Positions 13,991-25,224 of a stretch of 64,000 bases of DNA are shown here, piece after piece. The translations under genes and the position numbers were made by a program. The notes beneath the pieces were generated by a model. That model had not been told where the DNA came from. It saw only the letters and a program-made list of their open reading frames with translations, and made no database searches. Each line of letters begins with the position of its first letter. Position 1 is the first letter of the stretch. Location: positions 28,440,763 through 28,504,762 of the forward strand of contig JAPTYO010000007.1 of NCBI GenBank assembly GCA_036873135.1. Direction: 5' to 3'. The stretch is from Clarkia xantiana subsp. parviflora (Eukaryota > Streptophyta > Magnoliopsida > Myrtales > Onagraceae).

Positions 13991-14002
13991 TGGTATCAGA
14001 GC
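13991..14002 (+). promoter_or_regulatory. Copia primer-binding site
   Basis: TGGTATCAGAGC directly after the left LTR is the standard plant Ty1/copia primer site complementary to the 3' end of initiator methionine tRNA. It primes minus-strand DNA synthesis. Confidence 0.85.
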
Positions 14003-14130
14003 GAGAAACGGTTTCTCGTTTTGCTATTCTGGTGTGATCCTCGTCCACGCGATTGTTCTTCTGATTGAAATTGAGTCCTGATCTGTTTCGCTAGAAAGTC
14101 CGTTGCGTTCTTTTCCTTCGTCTGGCTTCA

Positions 14131-17100
14131 ATGACTGAGGAGGATACCAAAGATCTTCCTTCGATCTCGCCGACATCAAAGAATCCCTTGGAGGCATTTG
14201 TTATTGCATCCGGGAAGAAGAAGATGATCGGCGATGACGATTATCCCGATATTCATCCACATCATCCCCTATATCTACATCCCACTAATCATCATGGTAT
14301 GCATCTGGTCTCTGTTACACTATCTAGCATTGATGACTAGCCGTGCCATGTTTATCTCTTTACATGGTAAAAATAAGATAGGGTTTGTGACTGAAAACTG
14401 TGCCCGTGATGATTTTGATGCGTCCTTACATAATCTTTGGGATCGCTGTAACTCTGTGGTGTTTGGATGGAATTTAAATTCGGTTTCTAGAGATCTTGGT
14501 GATAACATCATTTACTGTGAGAATGCTAGTGTTGCCTGTAATTAGGGCTGAAAGTAAAATCCGGCGAGACCGAAAAACCGCAAAAAACCGAACCGGACCG
14601 GTCCGAAAAAACCGGACCGTATATAGACCGTTTGTTATGTGGTCGGATTTTTTTTGTATCATTCGGTTTTTCGGTTCGGTTCGGTCCTCATGTCTTAAAA
14701 ACCGTGGAGACCGAACTAGACCGAAGTTATTCAATGATATAATATAATATGATATATATTATATATCATATTAAGATAACTTAAAATTTTTCTTAAGGAA
14801 ATCAAATATCTTCTCTTTTTATTAATTTTGGAACTTTTAGTATATTCTATAAGTATTAGTTGTATGAAATTTTGTATAGTATTTTACATAATTTTTGTTT
14901 AGTATTCTAAAATTGGAGAAATTTTATATATTGATTATTACGTTCGGATTTTCGGTTAAAACCGAAAACCGAACCGAAAAAACCGTACTAAACATGGACG
15001 GATTATTTTTTTCCATATGGATTTTTGGTCGAATTTTTTTGTTGAAAAAATCCGGTCCGAATAAATCGGACTCCGACCGAAATAGCTAAAAAACCGGTCC
15101 GACCGAACCGGTTTCACCCCTACCTGTAATGATTTAAATGAGAGTTTTTTTACTAAAAGAATGGGTTTAAAACCTATCAGCTGCATCGTGAGATTGTTCT
15201 GACCAGGAAAAACTTAGATGATTTAACTACCTTCTACACCAAACTCAAGCATCTCTGGGCTGAGTATGATGCTTCCTGCAATTTACCTTTCATTCAAGGA
15301 GATGAATTCAAGAAACACCTTGAGCACAGAGATAACCAACATTTGTTTCAATTCCTAATGGGTTTAAATGATAGTTACTCTGCTGTGAGGAGTCAATTGT
15401 TGCTATGGACTTCTTTGCCCATTGTAACTCAGACTTACAACATGTTGAGTCAAGAAGAAAGCCATAGAGTTATCTGCTCTGATATATCTGCTAGTGGAAG
15501 CTCTGTGTTGGCTAATGTAATAGTCAATTTTGATAAGGTCAAGAAGAATATGAATCCCTATGTAAAGTCTGAATATGACTTTTGTCACAAGAAAGGTCAC
15601 ATTGCTGAAAAATGTTATGCAAAAGGGTGCGATTTTTGTAAGATGTGGGGCCACTGTAGAGATAATTACTTCAAACTTCGTGATATTCAGAAAGCTAAGG
15701 TCACTGTTGCTAAGTCCAGTGCTACCCCAGTGGTGAGTGGCAGCATGGAAGACAACAATATCGAAGCAAACAACAATCTTTTTGGAGGGACTTCTCAAGA
15801 CAGCCTCATTACCTTCACACATGAGCAGTTTGAAAGACAAATACAAAGTATGGCAAATAGTGGTAGCAGTCTCCCTAATGCTGCAACTAATGCAACTTCC
15901 CAGTTGAAGTCTTCTGCTGCTGGTATTTCTCTTAACACCTCTTTTAATATCTCAGACCATTGGATTATTGACACTGGAGCAACCAATTACATGACCAGTA
16001 GGTCTGATTGGATCACTGATTTTAAGAAAACCAAAAGCTCCAATGTTCAGTTGCCTAATGGAAACTATTCTAGTGTTGATAGCATTGAGAATTTTATCAT
16101 TGATAAGGATAGAAAATTGCAGAATGTCTTATACTTACCAGATTTTAAATATAATTTGCTTTCTGTTTCAAAATTGACTTGTGAATTAAATTGTTCTGCT
16201 ATTTTCTATCCCAAATTTGTTATCCTGCAGGACCTCTCAAATGGGAGGGTCTTGGGGAGTGGTTTTGAAGATTCTGGGCTTTATTTTCTCAAGTCTTTTT
16301 TTTTTCATGATACTTTCCCTGTTGCATTTACAACTTCTGTCAAGAAATAAAGAGATGCTATGGCACCAGAGACTAGGCCATGCATCCTCCAAATGTATAC
16401 AACATATGTCTTGTTTAAACTCATTAAAGAATAAAGCTTGTGATTTTCAGAATTGTACTATTTGCCCCAAAGCTAAAATCACTAGACCACATTTTTCTAT
16501 TTCTGATTCAAAGACAGATTCAATATCTGATCTTATCCATGCAGATGTCTGGGGTCCCTACCATGAACCAACCTATGATAACAAAAGATTTTTTCTAATA
16601 CTGGTTGATGATTTTTCCCGTCTGACTTGGGTGTTCTTAATGCAATTTGCAATTTAAATCTGATGTCCCCATGATTTTGAAAGAATTTGTTGCTATGATT
16701 CAAACTTAATTTTTAATGAGCAACTTACTTCTTTTTTTAAACAAAAAGAGATTATACATCAGAGCTCTTGCACCTACACACCCCAGCAGAACGGAGAGTG
16801 GAAAGGAAACACAGACACCTACTTGAAGTGGCTAGGGCATTAAAGTTGCAATCTTCTCTTCCAAACATTTTATGGGGAGATTGTGTCTTAACTGCCTGCT
16901 ACTTGATCAATCTTATGCCTTCTTAGTTGCTTGATGGAAAGTGTCCCTTGGAAATTTTAAAAGGAAAACCTGTTGATGTTGACCATCTCAGATTTTTTGG
17001 GTGTCTAGCATATGCAAAAGATTTAATTGTGGCTGACAAGCTTGCGTCTAGAGCAATCCCATCTGTTTTCCTTGGATATTCAAATACTAAAAATGGATAT

Positions 17101-19192
17101 AAGCTCTATCAGATACCTACAAAGAAAATTTTCTTTTCAAGAGATGTGATTTTTCGTGAGCATATTTTACCTTTTGCAAATAACCAAGTTGATCACCTGC
17201 CTATCTTTTGTGAATGATGACTTTATATGAGATTCACAATTACTTACTGAATCTGATATGCCTTAGAAGGATAATGTCCTTACTCTACATGACAGTGATG
17301 AGGAATCCTTTGATAACACCTCTGAGTCATTTGATCATCTTTCTCCAGATGATGAACCTAATATTGACATAGAGGGTTCTGATGGACCCCTTGCCTCTGA
17401 TATTTTGGATGAGTCTATTGAACCAGGTGATGCAGAGGTTCTTCCTCCAGTTACCAGATATGGCAGGATAGTGAAAATGCCATCTAAGTTTGATGACTAT
17501 GTAGTGGGATAGACCACTACTCTGTATCCTATGGATAATTTTGTCTTTTATAATCATATAGCTGATTCTTATAAGAGTTTATTGTCTTCTATATCTGAAC
17601 TCTCTGATCCTAACACTTATGATGAAGCTGCACATAATAGACATTGGATTCAAGCTATGAAAGAGGAGGTTGCTGCCCTTGAATCAAATGGCACTTGGGA
17701 CATGGTGCCTTTACCACCTGGAAAAACTGCAATAGGATGTAAGTGGTTCTATAAACTGAAATTCAAATCTGATGGTAGTTTAGAGCGTTATAAAGCTAGG
17801 TTAGTTGCAAAAGGCTTTAAACAAAAGTACGGTGTGGATTATCATGAAACTTTTCCCCTGTTGCAAAAATGACTATTGTACGTACTATTTTGGCCTTATT
17901 AGCAGCTATTCAGAACTGGCCTCTTTTCCAAATGGACGTTTATAACGCTTTCCTACAAGGAGATTTGAATGAGAAAGTTTATATGCATGTTCCACAAGCA
18001 TTTGGTAATCCAGAGGGGAATTTAGTATGTCGTTTACGCAAATCCTTATATGGATTAAAGCAGGCTTCTAGATAGTGAAACCTAAAACTTTCAGAAACCC
18101 TATTAAATTCTGGTTTTAATCAATCTAAGCTGGACTATTCCCTTTTCACAAAACGTAGAGGATCTGATTTTTTTATATTATTGGTTTATGTGGATGATCT
18201 TTTGATAACTGGGAATAGTTATGTTTTAGTTCAGGAGCTTAAATGGGTTTTAGAAAGTAATTTCAAAATGAAGGACTTAGGTGAATTAAAAAATTTCTTG
18301 GGAATTGAAGCTTTTCGTTCTGAAAAAGGGATTGTTTTAAGACAAAGAAAGTATGCTTTGGAGTTGGTTAGTGAAGCTGGTCTGAGTGGTTGCAAGTCTT
18401 TCAAAACTCCCATAGAAGTCAATTTGAAATTGACTACAAATGATTATGATGAACATTTGAATGTAAATTCTGATGATGAGCTTGTTTCTGATGTTGGTTC
18501 TTATAGAAGGATGATTGGTAAGCTCTTATATTTGACAATGAAGAGACCTGACATATCCTTTTCGGTTCAGTATCTGAGTCAATTCATGAAGGTTCCAAAG
18601 AGGTCTCATTTTGATGCAGATTTGAGGGTGATTAGATACATTAAAATGAGCCTGAAAAAGGGATATTGTTGTATGCTGATTCTGATCCTTGTTTAGTTGC
18701 TTATAGTGACAGTGATTGGGCAACTTGCCCGGTGGCAAGAAGGCCCGTTACTGGTTACTGTGTAAATGTTGGTAGTTCCTTAGTGTCCTAGAAGGTAAAG
18801 AAGCAAGAAATTGTCTCAACTTCCTCTGCAGAAGCAGAATACAGAAGTAGGGACATGCTGCTAGGGAAGTCATATGGCTTAGGAATCTCATGAAATAGTT
18901 GGGTTTTGAACAAAATGATATTGTTACACTTTATTGTGATAACAGTTCAGCTATTCAAATTGCTTCAAAACCAGTCTTTCATGAGAGGACTAAACATATT
19001 GAGGTAGACTGTCATTTCATTAGAGATTTGTATGTTTATGAGATTTTGAAATTTAGACAAATAAAGTAAAGTAATCAGTTAGCTGATTTGTTTACAAAGA
19101 GCCTGTGCAGGAAGCAACATGAGTTTCTTGCATGAAAACTTGGTATGAAGAATGTCTATAGGAGACAGGGGAATATTGATTATCCATGAGCA
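14131..19192 (+). pseudogene. Broken copia gag-pol polyprotein gene
   Basis: Gag starts at ATG 14131, is split by the nested element at 14543-15122, and resumes from about 15131. Both CCHC knuckles (about 15571-15680) have lost a cysteine to tyrosine: the first Cys of one and the last Cys of the other. Protease WIIDTGATNYM lies near 15961; pre-integrase LWHQRLGHAS near 16360. The integrase keeps the first catalytic Asp (HADVWG) but has lost the segment around the second Asp through a deletion near 16700. RT fragments include [20 protein letters not shown] and YVDDLLITGN; the RNase H end includes SSAEAEY and NQLADLFTK. At least several frameshifts and stops (for example 16655, 16925, 17870, 18073) interrupt it, so it cannot make a working polyprotein. 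Confidence 0.9.
14543..15122. mobile_element. Non-autonomous hAT-type element nested in copia gag
   Basis: 580 bp bounded by terminal inverted repeats TAGGGCTGAAA (left) and GTTTCACCCCTA (right). It is flanked by a perfect 8-bp target duplication, CCTGTAAT, at 14535-14542 and 15123-15130. Eight-bp duplications are the hAT signature. The inside is rich in CCGAACCG/CGGTTCGG units and has no transposase frame. It inserted after the copia element, because gag continues on both sides. Confidence 0.88.
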
Positions 19193-19211
19193 GCTTGCAC
19201 TTGAGGGGGAG

Positions 19212-19552
19212 TATTGAGTTGTGGGCTAGGCTTTCTCTTTAAGTGTATTATTCAAGTTTGCTGTGCTGCTCATTTGGGCCTATTCGTGTTGGTTTGATTG
19301 TTTGAGCTTCTGTCAGCCTGGCATTTCTGGTGGCTTTGTATTGTTTTATTTGTTTAGTAACTCTAGTTGTTGTGTTTAGAAGTTTGGGGTGTAAACAGAC
19401 ATTTTCATTAGTTGATAGGGTCTTTAAGGAGGAGAGTTACCAGGTAAAGGAACTAACTCGATGATTTCGTAAGTGTTGTTTTCTCTCGTTTGTTTCTAGG
19501 GTTTCTGTCAAGCCCTTTCGTCTTCTCCGCAGTGATTCTTGCAAAGCTAAGA
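19212..19552 (+). repeat. Right LTR of the copia element
   Basis: 341 bp matching the left LTR. It follows the polypurine tract TTGAGGGGGAG and ends at GCAAAGCTAAGA before unrelated AT-rich DNA. Confidence 0.85.
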
Positions 19553-19579
19553 AGTCCCAAAAAGAATATATATATATAT

Positions 19580-20515
19580 AACACGAAAAGTTTAATAATT
19601 CTCAATCAAGCTTATAGGTTTAGGTTTATATTACTCTAATAATATGCGACTGTGATTCTAAACTTTACATCGTGCTTGCAAGATAAATTTATTTTATAAT
19701 AAACTATTAATTTAATGTATCATATAAGTGGTTAAGCTAACTAAATACAAATTTCCCTAATGATTAATATTATATATATACTATATTTGTAGATGATATA
19801 TTTTACGTTAATAGTACATAAATCATAATTAATCGTATACTTATTTAATAATAATAATAATTTATGAATAAACCACTATATATTGATTATTATTACTAGT
19901 TATTTTTGTATGTACTTTGCACATGCATGTTTATAAGATTATTATTTATATAAGTTGTTAAGGTATAACTATAATAATTACATTAAATATAATAAGTATA
20001 TTTCTATCTAGTAAAATGTATAGATTATTATTTATATTCGGAGTTTCTGCATGATTGTTCGTTGATTAGTTGAGACATTATATAATGAAACAGACAACTT
20101 TATAGAGTGCATTTTTCAAATTCTAATCCGTATACATAAAATTAAACTTGTGACTTTAAATACGTCGAGTCGAATCATTGATGCATCACATATTGTATAT
20201 TAAATTATAGATTCTTTTTGACCAAATATATTAAATCATAGTTGAGAGCAACAACAACTACATATTTTAGTAAAACGACTTCGGTTTAATAATCTACAAT
20301 CGAGCTTATGGGTTTAGGTTTATATTATTTTATTATGCAATACATCTCATAATTCTAAACTTTTATGAATTGGTGTGCAAGAAAAATTTACTTTATTATA
20401 AATTATTAATTTAATGTATTCATATAAGTGGTCAAGCATACTAAATACAATTTTTCCTAAAGATAAATATTATATATATCTTATTTATAGATGATGATAT
20501 ATTTCACATTAAAAC
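19580..20515 (+). repeat. Diverged direct duplication (19580-19812 and 20272-20515)
   Basis: Two blocks about 690 bp apart share the same order of short identical runs: TTATAGGTTTAGGTTTATAT against TTATGGGTTTAGGTTTATAT, ATTAATTTAATGTAT, CATATAAGTGGT and CTAAATACAA. They are non-coding and AT-rich. Divergence suggests an old duplication or two copies of an unknown repeat. Confidence 0.7.
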
Positions 20516-20668
20516 AGAAATCATAATTTTTCATATAATTAATAGTAGTTTACAAATAAAGTACTATATAATAATTATTATATATATAGTGTAGCAGTAC
20601 TTTATCCCTACGCTATGTTATGGCGCAAGTGCCATGTATAAATTATTATTATCATATATATATATAGG

Positions 20669-21183
20669 GAAAACAACATAAATAGTCCCCGAACTTTATT
20701 CATTTTTCTATCTCTATCCTTGAACTTTATTTTTTTCTATTGATGTACTTGAACTTATCAAATTCATTCTGTTACAGTCCAGTCGTTAAATTTTACTGTT
20801 AATTGTGGTGATTAGATGCTGATTAAGCAAAAAATATTGACATGGACAAGCTGGCGTGTCATTGCTTATGGTCATATCATGTTAAGTGTCTTTCAGTTTC
20901 ATATTCTTTTGGTTTTTTTCCTGTATTTATTCATTTATTTATTTTCTAGCTATTGATATATATTGAAAAATATGATGTGACCCTAAACATGTCATGTCAG
21001 CTTGTCCATAACATCAATTTTTCGTCTAATTAGCGTCTTATCACCACAATTAGTAATAAAAATTAACAACATGACTATAACATAATGAGTTTTATGAGTT
21101 CAAGTACCTCAATAGAAAAAATTAAAGTTCAAGGACGTAGGTAGAAAAATGTGTAAAGTTTGAGGACTATTTATGTTGTTTTC
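20669..21183. mobile_element. Fold-back inverted-repeat element
   Basis: The left end GAAAACAACATAAATAGTCC is matched in reverse complement at the right end. Similarity between the arms continues for roughly 200 bp, so almost the whole 515 bp can fold back on itself. It sits in a TA-rich tract, which hides any target duplication. No transposase frame: a MITE-like or MULE-derived element. Confidence 0.72.
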
Positions 21184-22597
21184 ATATATATATATATATA
21201 TTATCAGCTATGGTCAACTTATGGATATTTGCTGCGAATCCAATTGATTGGCAATAATTTAGTAGTGATTATTATAACCGGGCATCAAATCTGGAGCTGG
21301 TATATTATAACTTAGCAATCTAATTAATGTTGCACATTACTTCCTTTTTATCCCAACATGATGACCATTGTTATAATAAATAAATAAATATTTTCGTCCA
21401 CTTTGGTGTGCTGTATCATGCATGCAATTTTAATTTTAATTTTTTTTGGCAAAATGCAATTTTAAATGTGTGTATGCGTGATAATATATAAAATTTTAAT
21501 AGTTATTAGTGACCTAAGCGTTATGTAATTACTATTCACATTTATACTGAAGATTAATTTTAAATTATTAAATTAAAATACTAAAAAGAAACAGTAGATA
21601 CTTCTTAGTCTCTATCAACTTAGTACATTAATATAAGTAAATTAAAAATATATTACATCATATATCATTAATTACAAATATATTCACATTAATAATGACT
21701 CAACTAACTGAGTTACGAAAAGTTCCACCTAATTAACCCGACCATGTTCAATAAATCGAGTCGTGGCCAGCCCATGAATCAACCCTTTATTTAAAAAAAA
21801 AAAAAACTGAAGGAAGATTACTCCACTCGTTTGCATATGCCTTCGTAGGTTAGGTTTATGTATGAATGCGATTATAATATTTATTAGGGTGAAATCGGTC
21901 CGATGGGATCAGTTTTTTTTATTCGATATTTATATTTTCGTTTGGATTTTTCTTGTAAAAATAACATATTAAAAATTCGTATAAAGAAAATAAACCGTCC
22001 ATTTATAGGAAGAAGAATCATCACAACTACTTTTTTAATAATTTATATTGAATTAAAATATTGATAAATATCAACTAATATAACATATATTATATATATA
22101 TAACTAACTTAATAGACGGCTCGGACCATGTACCTCAAAGTTCAAACTCCAAACCAATAAAAAAAAGGAAAATTTTATATTACGCTGCAGAATGGTCACT
22201 TATACTAAAAATAGTAATTTAAAATTAAAAAGAAAAGTTTGTTATAATACTTTAGTAAATAATTTAATCATTTAAACTTGTAAACTGTCAAAAAGGTTAA
22301 TTAAGACAAAATAATAAAATGTCTTAAAAAAATAAATCACATTTTTTTATAAAATATAAATTACATTTATTTTTTATATTATAAGTTATATTAAACATAT
22401 TAGTTTTTTCAAAATTATAAATTACACCCGAGTTTATATTATAAATAATATTACTACATATACTGGTGAGAATATTTATATTAAAATTTTACTTTGATAT
22501 TATATACATTACTTTGACAAAATATTTATATGCAATTTTTTTTAATAAGATATATAACTTAACAAAAGTTTATACATAACATAATATATCTAGCTAG

Positions 22598-22598
22598 C

Positions 22599-22653
<55 letters not shown>
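22598..22653. repeat. (TA)n microsatellite
   Basis: Uninterrupted TA dinucleotide run of about 55 bp. Confidence 0.95.
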
Positions 22654-22654
<1 letters not shown>

Positions 22655-22659
<5 letters not shown>

Positions 22660-22925
22660 CAAACCGAGTTCGAGTTCGAGCTCAAGCCAAAAGTCTAATT
22701 GAATCGAGTTCGAGCTTGAACTAAGATACATAATTTCATGATTTAATTGAAAAATTTAAACTTCACGAGTCGAGTCGAGCTGAGCATGAGCTCGTCGAGA
22801 ATGACAACAAGTCGAGCTCGAGTTTCAAAATTTTAAGTTCGGCCGACTTGTACTCGAGTACAATGAGTCGAGCCGAGTTTGCCAGATACTCGACTCGTCT
22901 CAGCTCGTTTACAGCCTCACACGTT
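22655..22925. repeat. CGAGCTCGAG-rich repeat block
   Basis: Dense GAGTCGAG/GAGCTCGAG/CTCGACTC motifs ending in GCTCGTTTACAGCC. This composition and end resemble plant hAT-type MITEs whose ends read TAGGGCTGTAAACGAGC, but the left end is not visible next to the TA run. Confidence 0.35.
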
Positions 22926-23623
22926 ACATTGATTAGTAGTGTTAATACTCGATTTTTATTGAGTTGTAAAATTCGAATGCGTGCATAATTCAAGCATGTA
23001 TATTTTTTTTGGAAAAATAACGGAACTTGGGACATGTGACTTGTGAGACAGTTGTGAACCTAATACAATATAAAGACATATATCAATATGAGTCTTGAAT
23101 CGAAGCTCGTAAAATGATGAATGCAACACAACTGACCGTGAATCATTCGGTCATTTAAAACGAAAGTTGTCAATTGAAGACGAAAGTGAAAAAATAAAGT
23201 ATAAAAAACCTGCAATCTATTTTATTTAATTTTAGCAATTTACAAACGCTTTCTAACCTTTCTGTTTTAGGAAGGCGGAATGGTTCCGCAACGGGATCGA
23301 AGCGAGGTTCATAAAAAAAAAGTAAAAACACCCGTTAGAAAATTATACCGAAGATTATTAATTCAGTTCGGTTCGGTCCGAATTGGTTATCGCACTAACT
23401 TGATATATTGCTTCCACCCCTTACATTTTTTTAGAGCGTCTATGGTAAGGAGACCCCTTAAAATGCAAGAAAATAGAGGTCAGTCTCATTGTGACACATC
23501 ATCAATTCGTCCAAGTTTATATAGGGTGCATCACATGTGATTATCATACTTGTTTAAATATATAATTTTTTTGCTAATTTTTTTATAATCCTAATTATTT
23601 TTTTTTACAAAAAATATATTTCT

Positions 23624-23740
23624 AAAACCCTATTGGGTCGGGTGAACCCTAGAGGGTAATAGTGTTTAAATAATTTTATGTTTTTTTAAAACCCTATTGG
23701 GTCGGGCGAACCCTAGAGAGTAAATGTTTTTTAAAAATAA
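23624..23740. repeat. Two-copy tandem repeat, 64-bp period
   Basis: AAAACCCTATTGGGTCGGG followed by GAACCCTAGAG occurs at 23624 and again at 23688, with T-rich spacers. Non-coding; possibly part of a small transposon. Confidence 0.6.
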
Positions 23741-24694
23741 TTTTATGATATTTTTTTAAAAAAAAATCTATTAATTAAGTGAACAGTTTAGCCGGGTAAA
23801 GCCTAAATGATAAATGAGTCGACAAAATGCTCTAATATTATATAATAAACTAGATTATTATTTAAAATTATATAGGTAAAATTATAGAACTATTCATATA
23901 AATATTTAACAAATTATTAAAGTAATTAAGAGAATAAAATAGTTAATCATAATAGAAATTTAAACAATAAAAAAAAAGTAAAAACTATAAAAATAATAAC
24001 ATATATTAGACTTACTCTAAACCAAATAAAAATTTAAGACAAATGTTTATGTGACTGATTTTAATTAGTCTCTGTTTTTTTTTTTTTTTTGTATTTTAAA
24101 GAGCCCTAACATAAGTATTTCTCATTTTTTTTTAAACATAATTAATTAGGTAGATGAAGATGAATAGAACTGGCATTAATTATATTGAAAGACAAGCTAG
24201 CTAGCAATGCGACAGAATCAATATAACCTTCTAACATGATCGCGATCATCGCCGCACACTTCAGTTCCCCCGGACACAGCTAGCTGATCACCGATTACTA
24301 AATTCTACTACAAAATCAATATAAACGCGATGATTAACTTTTTATTAGTTCGAACCTAAAATATCTGTTAATATCATATTATATGACTTCGATGTAACAC
24401 CTTTCTGTATATTAGACGTAAAGTGACTTGGTTTGTGATGAAGTTAGTTAGTATCAACTGATGAGTGTGGTTTTTTTTTTTTTTTTTAATATTTCAACTT
24501 TAGATTTAAGGTCGATTTAACTGAGCTCTTAAGACCAGTCTGCAAGAAAAATATATAAATCATAACAGATCTACCATTTATTTTTTTTGATTCAAAAAAT
24601 AAATGGCTATTCCATATGAAAGATTCGATTATTCCGTTTTCACTTGTACTAATTGAAGAGCACACCGCACATGATGATATTAATATTATATTAA

Positions 24695-25217
24695 AGGGTT
24701 AAGAATCTATCCATTGTCTAAAGTTTCACCAGTTTTGAAATTTGGTATCTGAAGTATGAAATGTTAAAATAGACAGTTTCAGGTTTCACTTTTGTTGAAA
24801 TTTGCTGTATCCGCGTGTTTTTTCCTATTATTTCAATCATATTCACCAACTCACTCACTCATAATCTATCACTCTTTATTTTTCACAAAATCGCTAAATT
24901 TCTCCAAAACTTGAACATCTAAAAGAAAAGGTTTCCAGCAGAAGTTGTGTGGAGCAATTTCCAGCGATAACGGAGCGTGATTTACTTGCGCGGATGTGGT
25001 CAGCTTCTTAGGTGACGGTCCCGACAAGGTGACGAGAATGGAGTGTGCATATGAGGTTGAATTTAACAATCGAGTTCGTTGGGATTGACTTCTCTAAAGT
25101 AATTACACTGAGACACCAAATTTAAACAAAAATAAAATCTAGGACACTCCATTTTAACGTCAGACGCTAAATTTCAATATCGGTGAAACTTTAGACAGTT
25201 TATAGGTTCTTAACCCT
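24695..25217. mobile_element. Inverted-repeat element with 7-bp flanking repeat
   Basis: The ends AGGGTTAAGAATCTAT and, inverted, AGGGTTAAGAACCTAT begin inverted arms of 60 bp or more (both read CTAAAGTTTCACC next, then GAAATTT). ATATTAA lies directly outside both ends (24688-24694 and 25218-25224), consistent with a target duplication. No transposase is present: a non-autonomous DNA element, superfamily unclear. Confidence 0.75.
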
Positions 25218-25224
25218 ATATTAA

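Larger units (their letters stand above)
13651..19552 (+). mobile_element. Degenerate Ty1/copia LTR retrotransposon
   Basis: A full-length but dead Ty1/copia element. Two LTRs of about 340 bp flank a primer-binding site, gag, protease, integrase, reverse transcriptase and RNase H in copia order (integrase before RT), then a purine-rich tract (TTGAGGGGGAG) before the right LTR. LTR differences (roughly 20 by eye) and many stops and frameshifts show an old insertion. The flanks show no obvious 5-bp target duplication, and the LTR ends are not canonical TG..CA. A hAT-like element is nested in gag. Confidence 0.92.

Noticed and set aside
13991..14002. tRNA-like sequence
   Set aside because: Only the 12-base primer-binding complement of initiator tRNA is present; no cloverleaf.
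21885..23430. A 1.5-kb hAT element between TTAGGGTGAAATCGGTCCG (21886) and CTTCCACCCCTTAC (23410)
   Set aside because: The ends resemble the nested hAT element, but there is no matching target duplication and the interior is heterogeneous; probably separate fragments.
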